Source of the DNA: Pacificibacter marinus
GTDB lineage: Bacteria; Pseudomonadota; Alphaproteobacteria; Rhodobacterales; Rhodobacteraceae
DNA: 39,189 bases
Direction: 5' to 3'
Assembly (NCBI RefSeq): GCF_900109555.1
Contig: NZ_FNZV01000020.1
Coordinates: 1-39,189 of the forward strand
Part shown: in pieces, positions 32,320 to 39,189 of the stretch
How the letters are laid out: every line of letters starts with the position of its first letter
How positions within the stretch are numbered: the stretch's first letter is position 1
Made by a program: the position numbers and the translations under genes
Notes under the pieces: generated by a model
Database searches by the model: none
Seen by the model: only the letters and a program-made list of their open reading frames with translations
Told to the model about the DNA's origin: nothing

Positions 32320-33593
32320 GCATCGTTCTTGTTGCAATATTTATCGTCCTTTTGGTGATGGGCCTGCCAATCGCAGTTTGCCTTGGTTTATCGGCATCAA
32401 TTGTTATTGTCACTCAGGGCCTGCCTGTCTCAGTTGTCGCGCAGCGCAGTCTGAACTCACTTGACAGCTCGCCTCTGCTTGCCGTGCCGCTGTTTATCTT
32501 TGCTGCTGCTTTGCTGAATGCCACAGGCGTGACAACGCATCTATTTGAACTTGTGCGCATGATGTTTGGACGTATCCGTGGCGCTGTGGCGCAAGTCAGT
32601 ATCTTTGTATCGCTCATTTTTTCGGGCATTTCCGGTGCTGCGCTTGCTGACATCGGCGCACTTGGCGCAATTCAGATTAACCAAATGAAAGCGCAGGGTT
32701 ACAAAGAAGAATTCGCCGCAGGCCTTACCGTTGCTGCAGCCACAATCGGACCGATTTTTCCGCCCTCGATCCCCATCATCATTTACGCGTCCGTCGCCAA
32801 CGTTTCAGCGGTGAAGTTGCTGATCGCAGGCATCATTCCTGCTCTTCTCCTGACTGCAATGCTCATGATTCAGGTGGGAATTCTTGCGAAAGTTAAAGGG
32901 CTGCCCCGCGATGATGTGCGCGTTGAGCCGCGCGCCGTTGCACGCAAGTTTGTGATTTCACTTCCTGCACTGTTGGCTCCCGCGTTGCTGATTGGAGGGC
33001 TCATTAGTGGCTTGTTCGGACCGACCGAGGTCGCAGGTGTGACGGTGGCATATGCGCTCTTTATCGGCATTTTCATCTACCGCTCCCTAACTGTTCGCGG
33101 CATTCTTGGTGCTTTGCGCGAAACTGTCGAGGCGACGGCCAACATTCTTTACGTTGTCGCGACTGCTGCATTGTTCGCATGGGTGCTGACACTGGATCAG
33201 GTACCTATGAAAGTCTCTGGCCTACTGTTGGGACTATCAGATAACCCATTGGTGTTGCTGCTGTTGGTCAATGTCCTGTTGCTCGTCGTCGGGATGGTGC
33301 TGGAAAGTATCGCCGCAATCTTGATCATCGCGCCAATCATTGCACCGGCGCTTACGGCTGCTGGCGTGGACCCGCTGCAATTAGGCATCGTCTTTGTTTT
33401 GAACCTAATGATCGGGCTTTTGACGCCGCCGGTGGGCATGAGCCTTTATATGATCACCATTATCACAAAAATGCCGATCAACCGTGTCATAGCCGGTGTT
33501 ATGCCGTTTTTCATACCGCTGCTACTGTCACTGTTTGTGGTGTCTGCAATCCCGGGATTGTCCACATGGCTGCCCGAAATATTAACGAAATGA
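32316..33593 (+). CDS. dctM: TRAP transporter, large permease subunit
   Basis: 425 residues and about twelve membrane helices. Family landmarks include LLAVPLFIFAAALLNATGVT, GAVAQVSIFVSLIFSGISGA, ATIGPIFPPSIPIIIYASVA (the conserved PPS segment) and FVLNLMIGLLTPPVGMSLYM. It performs Na+-coupled uptake of the acid delivered by DctP. The overlap with dctQ shows coupling. The VOC gene follows after eight bases. Confidence 0.94.
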   Translation: MSIVLVAIFIVLLVMGLPIAVCLGLSASIVIVTQGLPVSVVAQRSLNSLDSSPLLAVPLFIFAAALLNATGVTTHLFELVRMMFGRIRGAVAQVSIFVSLIFSGISGAALADIGALGAIQINQMKAQGYKEEFAAGLTVAAATIGPIFPPSIPIIIYASVANVSAVKLLIAGIIPALLLTAMLMIQVGILAKVKGLPRDDVRVEPRAVARKFVISLPALLAPALLIGGLISGLFGPTEVAGVTVAYALFIGIFIYRSLTVRGILGALRETVEATANILYVVATAALFAWVLTLDQVPMKVSGLLLGLSDNPLVLLLLVNVLLLVVGMVLESIAAILIIAPIIAPALTAAGVDPLQLGIVFVLNLMIGLLTPPVGMSLYMITIITKMPINRVIAGVMPFFIPLLLSLFVVSAIPGLSTWLPEILTK

Positions 33594-33601
33594 GGTAAGT
33601 A

Positions 33602-34141
33602 ATGAGCAGTCTATTAGGCCCCATCCGCCAGCTCGGCTATGTTGTCGACGATATCGAAGCGGGTATGAAATATTGGTCAGAAGTTATGGGCGTGGGTCCA
33701 TGGTTTTACAATCCGCGCGTTCCGATTGAGGATTACACATTCGATGGACAGAGCCACGAACCCTACAATTCGGTCGCCTTGGCAAATTCAGGCGAGATGC
33801 AAGTTGAACTGATACAGACCCGAAACGACGCCCCGTCGATGTATCGCGACTTCAAAAACAAGGACCTTAGGGGGCTTCAGCATGTGGCATTCTGGACCAC
33901 TCAGTTCGATGCCGATTTGGCCATGATGCTCGCGCGCGGATTTACCGTAAAAATGAGCGGCTGCGTCGGCGCAAACGGACGTTTTGTCTACTTCGCTGAA
34001 GAGCATCACCCCGGCACCTGTATCGAACTGTCAGAAGTGCTTGGCCCCAAAGGCACAATGTTCGATCTGATCCGTGCAGCGTCTATCGATTGGGATGGCT
34101 CGGATCCTGTGCGTCCTTTCCCAGATCTTTCAAACTTGTGA
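33602..34141 (+). CDS. VOC-superfamily (glyoxalase-like) protein in the catabolic operon
   Basis: 179 residues. Paired beta-alpha-beta-beta-beta modules are visible: IRQLGYVVDDIEAGMKYWSE, VMGVGPWFYNP, then LQHVAFWTTQFDADLAMMLA and HHPGTCIELSEV. Likely metal ligands are His in LQHVAFW and Glu in CIELSEV; the first module has Gln in the usual His place (IRQLGYVV), and a Glu is present in MQVELIQ, as in several VOC lyases and isomerases. GAGGTAAGT precedes the ATG. Its place between transporter and RuBisCO-like gene suggests it converts the imported acid or an intermediate (isomerase, epimerase or lyase). That is inference. Confidence 0.8.
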   Translation: MSSLLGPIRQLGYVVDDIEAGMKYWSEVMGVGPWFYNPRVPIEDYTFDGQSHEPYNSVALANSGEMQVELIQTRNDAPSMYRDFKNKDLRGLQHVAFWTTQFDADLAMMLARGFTVKMSGCVGANGRFVYFAEEHHPGTCIELSEVLGPKGTMFDLIRAASIDWDGSDPVRPFPDLSNL

Positions 34142-34148
34142 GGCCGCA

Positions 34149-35414
34149 ATGACACGAATTATCGCCGAATATCTGCTTGAGACCCCTTACCCGCTGGAAG
34201 AGGTGGCGGCCATGATGGCGGGCGAGCAATCCAGCGGCACTTTCGTGCGCGTCGCCGGAGAAACTGATGAATTGCGCGCGCGTTCCGCAGCGCAGGTTCT
34301 GGACATCACGAGTGTTGCGGACACTCAGGAGCCAACTTTGCACTCAGCTTATGTTGAGCGAAAAAACAAGGGCGGGCCATTTCGTCAGGCGCGGGTGCGG
34401 ATCGCTTACCCGTCCGAAAACATCGGAAGAAATTTGCCAACGCTCGGCGCTACGGTTTCAGGAAACCTTTATGACATGGGTGAAACCACTGGGCTAAAAT
34501 TGCTTAAGCTCGAAGTTCCGGCCAGCTACCGCGCCCGTTTCGAATTGCCACGCGTTGGCATTCAAGGCACGCGCAAGAGCATTGGTATTTTTGACCGGCC
34601 AATTTTTGGCACAATTATTAAACCCAATGTCGGTATGCGACCTGACGATATTGCAAACCTTGTTGATCAGCTTTGCGCCGCAGGTGTCGATTTCATCAAG
34701 GATGACGAAGTGTGCGCGAATCCCGATTGCGCGCCCCTTGCTGAAAGGGTGCCCGCCGTGATGGATGTTATCCGGAAATGGCGTGACAGAACGGGCAAGA
34801 ATGTCATGATGGCTTTCAACATCACGGATGAAACTGACGCCATGAAACGGCACGCTGATTTGGTCGAGGCCGAGGGCGGCACATGTGTCATGGCGAGCCT
34901 GAACTGGTGTGGATTATCTGGAATGGAAACCTTGCGCCACCATACCCCACTCGCCATCCACGGCCATCGCAACGGGTTTGGCGCGATGAGCCGTCACCCG
35001 CTTCTTGGTATGGCGTTTCCCGCCTACCAAGCGCTGTATCGGCTTGCAGGTGTCGACCACATGCACGTCCATGGGATCGGCGGTAAATTCGTCGATACCA
35101 GCGACGAGGTGACGGAAGCGGCGCGCGTCTGCCTGCAGCCGCTTTCGGAAGGTGGGCCTGACGATCAGGTCATGCCTGCCTTTTCGTCCGGGCAATGGGC
35201 CGGCACGCTGCCCAAAACACTGGAAGCAGCACAGGGTTCAGACTTAATGTTTATGTGCGGCGGCGGCATTCTTGCCCATCCCAACGGCCCGGCGGCCGGT
35301 GTCCAGTCATTGCGCGATGCCTACGAGACGCTAATGTCCGGCCAGACCTTGGCCAATGGCGCCAAGACGCGGCCCCAGCTTGCAGCGGCGATTGATTTTT
35401 TCGGGGCGCGATGA
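34149..35414 (+). CDS. RuBisCO-like protein of sugar-acid catabolism
   Basis: 421 residues of the RuBisCO large-chain superfamily. The active-site region FGTIIKPNVGM (Lys158) and AAGVDFIKDDEVC (Lys184, Asp185, Asp186, Glu187) keeps the lysine to be carbamylated and both acidic metal ligands. Loop 6 is GIGGKFVD (Lys313), and IHGHRNGFGAMSRHP and FMCGGGILAHPNGPAAG correspond to later substrate-binding segments. The second Lys of KPK is Asn here, so it is not a carboxylating RuBisCO. Linked to a DUF1537 kinase, it resembles the RuBisCO-like enzymes acting on 3-oxo-isoapionate 4-phosphate (decarboxylase or transcarboxylase/hydrolase). The start at MTRIIA has GAGG upstream; a longer frame would overlap the VOC gene. 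Confidence 0.92.
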   Translation: MTRIIAEYLLETPYPLEEVAAMMAGEQSSGTFVRVAGETDELRARSAAQVLDITSVADTQEPTLHSAYVERKNKGGPFRQARVRIAYPSENIGRNLPTLGATVSGNLYDMGETTGLKLLKLEVPASYRARFELPRVGIQGTRKSIGIFDRPIFGTIIKPNVGMRPDDIANLVDQLCAAGVDFIKDDEVCANPDCAPLAERVPAVMDVIRKWRDRTGKNVMMAFNITDETDAMKRHADLVEAEGGTCVMASLNWCGLSGMETLRHHTPLAIHGHRNGFGAMSRHPLLGMAFPAYQALYRLAGVDHMHVHGIGGKFVDTSDEVTEAARVCLQPLSEGGPDDQVMPAFSSGQWAGTLPKTLEAAQGSDLMFMCGGGILAHPNGPAAGVQSLRDAYETLMSGQTLANGAKTRPQLAAAIDFFGAR

Positions 35415-36658
35415 TGGCTGACATTCTGTTTATCGGAGATGATTTCACAGGCGCCTCGGACTGTCTTGCGACCTATGCGCGTTTTGGATGGCGCACGAGC
35501 CTTATGGTGGATCCAAGTTCAGAAACAATGGAAACCTCTACCTACGACGCGCCGGGAATTCCAACAGATTTGAGATCCCTAGGTCCTGACGCAGCACGCC
35601 AAGCGATCGAGCGGCTCTGGCCGGTGATCAACGAACTCGATCCCGAGGTTATTCATTACAAGGTGTGTTCCACTTTCGACTCGAGTCCTGAAACCGGCTC
35701 TATTGGGGCGAACGTTTCGGACATCGCAACGCGCTTCGTGCCAGATGTTGTCGCTGTCATCGGCGGCCAGCCGAGTCTGCGCCGCTATTGCGCCTTCGGC
35801 AATCTATTCGCGGTTGCACAGGATGGGAAAGTCCATCGGATCGACCGGCATCCGGTTATGAGCCAGCACCCTGTCACGCCGATGACCGAGGGCAATCTGA
35901 TCACTCACCTCTCGGCGCAGGGATTGGATGGGCTGCAAGAGGTCTTTCTACCTGAGCTTTCAGACACAGTCGCTTTGACCGCAAAGTTGCGGAACGGTCC
36001 AGTCTTCTGCGACGCAGCTTCAAGCGAAGATCTGGCGCATATCGGCCGTGCACTCAAGGTGGTGGGCGGACGGCAGCTTTTGGTCGGATCGAGTTCGGTT
36101 GCCGAAATCCTTGGAGGGGCGTCGCCGAGGAAAAGCGTCCTATCAGAGCCCCCCCGACCGGCCTCTGATGGGGTGTTCGTATTTGCAGGCAGCAGGTCGT
36201 CAAGCACCAGCGCGCAAATAGAGGCCACCACAGGGTACCGGATCGTGGAACTCGGGCCCGATGCACTTCGAAGCGGTTCTGGCCTGTCCGAGACCGCGGG
36301 TCTGCTAGCGGCAGGACATGCAGTCCTCGCACATCTCGTTCCGAGCGCCGACTATGGTGTCAGCCCCAGCGCACTCGCCGACCTATCAGTAGATTTTGTC
36401 AGCACTTTGCTCGACCGGATCGACATTGGCTATCTGGGCCTCGCAGGCGGCGACACGTCGAGCCGGATCTGTGGCAATCTGGGTTTCTCGGCGCTGGATT
36501 TCTGGCGTCAGATCGGGTCGGGTGTCTGCGTCTGCACTTCACGACACGCTTTCGCCCGCCGCCGCAATATGCGTGTGATGCTTAAAGGCGGGCAGATGGG
36601 TGAGATAAACATCTTTGATCGCTTCATGGCGCTCAGAATACCCGATGGCAAAAACTAA
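35411..36658 (+). CDS. DUF1537 four-carbon-acid sugar kinase family protein
   Basis: 415 residues. The N-terminal substrate domain begins ADILFIGDDFTGASDCLATY, the hallmark of the family, followed by VIHYKVCSTFDSSPETGSIG and VAVIGGQPSLRRYCAFGNLF. The C-terminal nucleotide-binding domain has FVFAGSRSSSTSAQIEA and LGLAGGDTSSRICGNLGF. Known members phosphorylate D-threonate, D-erythronate, 3-oxo-tetronate or 3-oxo-isoapionate (OiaK). It overlaps the RuBisCO-like gene by four bases (ATGA), so the two are made together, which favours a 3-oxo-isoapionate-type kinase supplying the RuBisCO-like enzyme. Exact substrate unproven. Confidence 0.92.
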   Translation: MMADILFIGDDFTGASDCLATYARFGWRTSLMVDPSSETMETSTYDAPGIPTDLRSLGPDAARQAIERLWPVINELDPEVIHYKVCSTFDSSPETGSIGANVSDIATRFVPDVVAVIGGQPSLRRYCAFGNLFAVAQDGKVHRIDRHPVMSQHPVTPMTEGNLITHLSAQGLDGLQEVFLPELSDTVALTAKLRNGPVFCDAASSEDLAHIGRALKVVGGRQLLVGSSSVAEILGGASPRKSVLSEPPRPASDGVFVFAGSRSSSTSAQIEATTGYRIVELGPDALRSGSGLSETAGLLAAGHAVLAHLVPSADYGVSPSALADLSVDFVSTLLDRIDIGYLGLAGGDTSSRICGNLGFSALDFWRQIGSGVCVCTSRHAFARRRNMRVMLKGGQMGEINIFDRFMALRIPDGKN

Positions 36659-36828
36659 TCACTTAAGTTGATGTTTTCGTGCGCAAACGGCTCTGAACAT
36701 GCTCAGAACTCATACGTTCTGAATCTTGCAGCGGCCCCATTGCGTAGACAGCGTCGGCTGAGGAGGCCACGGGCAATGGCAGGTTTGTTCACATTGCAGA
36801 CCTCGAGGATTAGAATTGCTGCACACGG

Positions 36829-36889
36829 CATGAAGGTCCAGTATGGGCCGTTCGCATCGACTTACAATGTGGGCGGAAATGTGCAGATG
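36829..36889 (+). repeat. Dispersed repeat, diverged copy
   Basis: CATGAAGGTCCAGTATGGGC, CGTTCGCATCGACTTACAAT, GTGGGCGGAAATGTGCAGAT keeps the order of the family unit with more substitutions. It lies in the gap (36659-36940) between the kinase gene and the nuclease gene, which otherwise holds no recognisable feature. Confidence 0.6.
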
Positions 36890-36940
36890 AAGTAAAAGTA
36901 AAGTTTGACCCTCAACTGTGCAGTAAAACATTTAACAGCT

Positions 36941-38095
36941 CTAACGGCACCAGTTTGCTTGACGCCTCGGACAACTCGTTTGCCCGCAGACATACCGCTC
37001 TGCAAGGGTTTCGGAAATCAGGATGTTTCCAACATCTGTGCCATCAACATAAAGCGAACCACACTGGCGCCCGAAATTGCAATTTTTTGTGCCATGCGTT
37101 CCAGGACGGCATGAGCAAGCGACACCTTTAAACTCAATCACATTTGCTGAACGCAATAGATTGCCCAATCGGGTTTTGGCGCGTTGACCAGCAACACGCT
37201 CTGCGTTGCAGGAAGGTTTATAGGTCTCAGGCGTATTGAACCCTACCAAACGGACGTTAGCGCGCTCACCACTGATGCTCACCGTATCTCCATCAATCAC
37301 CCTAATTTCATTTGCCCTTACGATCCGCCCTCCGCGCTTGGCTTTAGTAAGACGCGTTGGTGTCTGTGAGCTCAAATAACGGGAAGACATCCATCCGGTC
37401 CCCAATGGAGACGCAATCTGCGTCCATCCGCCCTGCGTCCCAATTTTCCTGACGGACGTCCCTTTTGTGAGCGCCCCCATGACACTGTTTCCTGTGCTCG
37501 GACCAGATCTTTGGTTCACACTACTCCCTGTGACATACAATGTTACTGCACGTGCGTCCTTAACCTGTGATGTGCTTGCCCGGGGCTGTACTTGGTGCGC
37601 AGTTGATTGCACTGACTGGCCTTCTTGAGATGACAGGGATCCAAAAAAACCAAAAAGACCCATAATGAGGAATACAGGAATGAGGATCTTTCTCATCGCT
37701 CTGCGAATATCGCGCTTCACCCCGTAGTATGCTTTGATTGGATTAGAAGAACGCCGACGACGTCTTGCATTTGGTTTTGAGAAAGCTGGAGCGATGGCGG
37801 AAGAAGAGCGGCTACTCGGTTCAGCGTAGTTTTTTTTCGTATCCGACTGAAATCGTTCACGTGCTGGTCGAGCACTAGCCCCATCGCTCTGCGATTTTTT
37901 TTCAGATGGAAGTTTTAGTAGTATACCGAGTTTGCGGTATTGAGGGCCACTTAAACGCGTGCGCCCGCCATAAGCTGCAAAACGTGCCTCCATCTCTTTC
38001 AGAAACGTTTCTTCCCAGTCATTCAGTTTGCCAGATTCCAACTGCTCTTGAATGCGCGCTTTTATAAGAGAGGTACGCTCTGGCGAAAAAGGCAT
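36941..38095 (-). CDS. Membrane-anchored SH3b and staphylococcal-nuclease-like protein
   Basis: 384 residues. The N-terminal 130 residues are polar and partly basic (NARRRRRSSNPIKAYYGVKR), followed by one membrane helix (about 136-153, ILIPVFLIMGLFGFFGSL). A bacterial SH3 domain (about 185-243: VNQRSGPSTGNSVMGALTKG, GWTQIASPLGTGWMSSRYL) leads to a thermonuclease domain (about 260-384) with VIDGDTVSISGERANVRLVG, FNTPETYKP, and TLAERYVCG near the end. The Asp, Arg and Glu of the SNase site are visible in these motifs. The nuclease probably faces the periplasm, where it could degrade DNA. Several Cys pairs near the C-terminus would fit disulfides there. Confidence 0.85.
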   Translation of the reverse strand: MPFSPERTSLIKARIQEQLESGKLNDWEETFLKEMEARFAAYGGRTRLSGPQYRKLGILLKLPSEKKSQSDGASARPARERFQSDTKKNYAEPSSRSSSAIAPAFSKPNARRRRRSSNPIKAYYGVKRDIRRAMRKILIPVFLIMGLFGFFGSLSSQEGQSVQSTAHQVQPRASTSQVKDARAVTLYVTGSSVNQRSGPSTGNSVMGALTKGTSVRKIGTQGGWTQIASPLGTGWMSSRYLSSQTPTRLTKAKRGGRIVRANEIRVIDGDTVSISGERANVRLVGFNTPETYKPSCNAERVAGQRAKTRLGNLLRSANVIEFKGVACSCRPGTHGTKNCNFGRQCGSLYVDGTDVGNILISETLAERYVCGQTSCPRRQANWCR

Positions 38096-38748
38096 CGTTC
38101 TAAAAATCCATTTACTGCAATTGCTGAGAGCAAATCGCAGATGGCCCGCGAATGCAACCTAGAGCGCATCAAACGGCGCCTGAGCCTATTGAAGGTTTAT
38201 TGGCCGTCGTAGCCGTTATCGTCGATCACCAAAACTAAACCACCTAGGCCTGAACCAGTCATTCGCTTCGCAAATATTCGAGGCCCGCTCTAGGCTGGAC
38301 ATACAGTTCTGCCACTCATGACGGAGATGCCGCAAGGCCTTCCCAAGCACCACCTGTAGCCATCACGTAATCAGCATATCCCGCACACTTACCCACCGGA
38401 TCTAAAAGGGCGTTTCAAAATCGGTACTGAGCTGACTTTACCCATGCGCGGCTTCAAAGATGCGGCGGCTGTTAGATCACACCTCTACCACCCCAATCGT
38501 AACACACTGTATTTGTTTCACTTCTTCACACCCGATCCAAAACATTAACGCCCACCCCCATGCTTCAGACCGCAAACCCACCTCACCAAACAGCCCACCC
38601 CCCACAATCTCGGCTGAATTTTTCGTCGCGCGCAGAAAAAAATCTCCGCGTAAGGGAAGCACGGGTCTAGGGTCAAAAGCCTTCCGGACTTTTGACCCTC
38701 CCCCCCCTTTGGGGAAATGCAGCTCTATTTTCTTGCGGTCGATGCGCC
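38096..38748. other. Gene-free stretch, possible gene debris, strong hairpin
   Basis: No complete gene. A minus-strand stretch near 38325-38400 reads DPVGKCAGYADYVMATGGAW EGLAASPS before a stop but is closed upstream by an in-frame stop; it looks like a decayed 3' end of unknown family. The hairpin at 38669-38699 is described separately. Runs of C and poor coding statistics mark the rest. Confidence 0.35.
38669..38699. other. Perfect 11-bp stem-loop without T tail
   Basis: AGGGTCAAAAG (38669-38679) pairs perfectly with CTTTTGACCCT (38689-38699) around a nine-base loop. Neither strand has a T run next to it; on the plus strand an eight-base C tract and TTTGGGG follow. It lies 50 bases beyond the stop of the minus-strand gene at 38749, so it may be a 3' mRNA structure or a factor-dependent terminator. 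Confidence 0.55.
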
Positions 38749-39189
38749 CTATACGCCGTAGCCCTGCATGCGATCCAAAGCATCCCGCAGGGCCGCTCTC
38801 AGCGCGGCGCTGTTGCGCGAGCTGACCGTCCAATCATATTTGCGCAGCACTTCACTCATCGACAGGCCCAACAAACACACGGCCCGCACCGCATCCAAGT
38901 CCGAGATCATCTTGCACACGCGCCCTGCCCCGCGTTTTGACGGGCGCACCTTGCGCATCGGCATCGCCACGCCGCGACCGACTTTGCGCTCAAGCGCCTC
39001 AAACTCTTGGCGGGCTGCCAATCGCAGAACAACGGCATCCACGCCACCGCCACCACCGGAAACACGTTCGCCATAAGATGTGCCGCGCAGGTCACCGCTT
39101 TGAAGTCCTTCATACAACCCCGCATAGTGGCGTGCCATCGACACCTGCCCCGCGTTGAACGGTTCCTCAAACACGGCCTCCTTGTTCTT
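38749..39189 (-). CDS. Phage-type hypothetical protein, 5' end beyond the window
   Basis: 147 visible codons. The frame stays open to the last base of the window (KNKEAVFEEPFNAGQVSMARHY in two pieces: KNKEAVFEEP and FNAGQVSMARHY), so the start is outside; an internal GTG at 39174 has no proper ribosome spacing. It is rich in Arg and Ala, with a Gly run (SGGGGG) and a C-terminal helical part (SDLDAVRAVCLLGLSMSEVL, RKYDWTVSSRNSAALRAALR, DALDRMQGYGV) that resembles a helix-turn-helix. Similar proteins occur near phage or gene-transfer-agent-like genes in Rhodobacteraceae, from memory. Function unknown. Confidence 0.6.
   Translation of the reverse strand, partial: KNKEAVFEEPFNAGQVSMARHYAGLYEGLQSGDLRGTSYGERVSGGGGGVDAVVLRLAARQEFEALERKVGRGVAMPMRKVRPSKRGAGRVCKMISDLDAVRAVCLLGLSMSEVLRKYDWTVSSRNSAALRAALRDALDRMQGYGV

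Noticed and set aside
34149-35414. Genuine CO2-fixing RuBisCO
   Set aside because: Although the KDDE residues are kept, the KPK motif is KPN, the protein is short, and the neighbours are a kinase and TRAP genes rather than phosphoribulokinase or a small subunit.
12331-36889. CRISPR array from the repeated sequences
   Set aside because: The repeat copies are kilobases apart, of unequal length and without regular spacers; no cas genes are present.
38325-38400. Short minus-strand frame ending GLAASPS as a gene
   Set aside because: It is closed upstream by an in-frame stop, lacks a start and ribosome site, and could not be matched to a family.

Overview
The window looks like part of a chromosome (or large chromid) of a marine Roseobacter-group alphaproteobacterium. 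This is inferred from moderate GC, the protein styles (Rhodobacteraceae-like ProVWX, ExoD, TRAP transporters, entericidin-type lipoprotein, PRK07529-like acyl-CoA synthetase) and the many Shine-Dalgarno-led, tightly overlapping operons. No rRNA, tRNA or CRISPR array was recognised.

Left block (1-10240), ordinary housekeeping or transport genes. A gene-free stretch (1-686) with one perfect DnaA box is followed by a right-to-left proX-proW-proV glycine betaine/proline uptake operon (3802 to 744). It has a strong intercistronic hairpin after proX and a terminator after proV. Then come an MsbA-like ABC exporter, a BON-LysM protein (Kbp/YgaU type), a ketoacyl synthase III-like enzyme divergent from an AMP-forming acyl-CoA synthetase, and a small two-helix membrane protein.

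Middle block (10288-29124), variable DNA. It opens with a P4-type tyrosine integrase (10759-11952) preceded by tandem arm-type-like repeats. It then holds an entericidin-like mini-gene, a small membrane protein, a decayed IS3-family transposase end, an FAD/NAD(P)-binding protein followed by an ExoD protein, and a MATE efflux pump translationally coupled to a glyoxalase-related protein. A frameshifted haloalkane-dehalogenase-like pseudogene and an ArsR regulator divergent from a NIPSNAP + ABM monooxygenase pair come next, then a 2-oxoglutarate/Fe(II) oxygenase. The block ends with a defence cluster: a complete Gabija system (gajA-gajB), a single protein fusing a PD-(D/E)XK nuclease to a NACHT ATPase, and an opposing small membrane protein ending at an 11-bp G tract.

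Right block (29598-36658), a catabolic operon. A LacI-type regulator is divergent from dctP-dctQ-dctM (TRAP uptake), a VOC-fold protein, a RuBisCO-like protein retaining the KDDE metal-site residues, and a DUF1537 four-carbon-acid sugar kinase. The genes overlap or are a few bases apart. The kinase + RuBisCO-like pair is the core known from 3-oxo-isoapionate/D-apionate degradation, so uptake and phosphorylation-plus-C-C-cleavage of a branched or four-to-five-carbon sugar acid is the most likely role. The exact substrate is not determined.

Right end (36941-39189): a membrane-anchored SH3b-staphylococcal-nuclease protein, a gene-free stretch with a perfect 11-bp hairpin, and the 3' part of a phage-type hypothetical gene that runs off the window.

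A striking extra feature is a family of imperfect dispersed repeats (core GGGCCGTTCGCGTCGATCGA followed by CACCAAGGGCGGA). At least seven or eight copies, all in the same orientation, sit between gene cassettes from about 12.3 to 36.9 kb. None was seen in the left block. They appear to mark the joints of the modular region.
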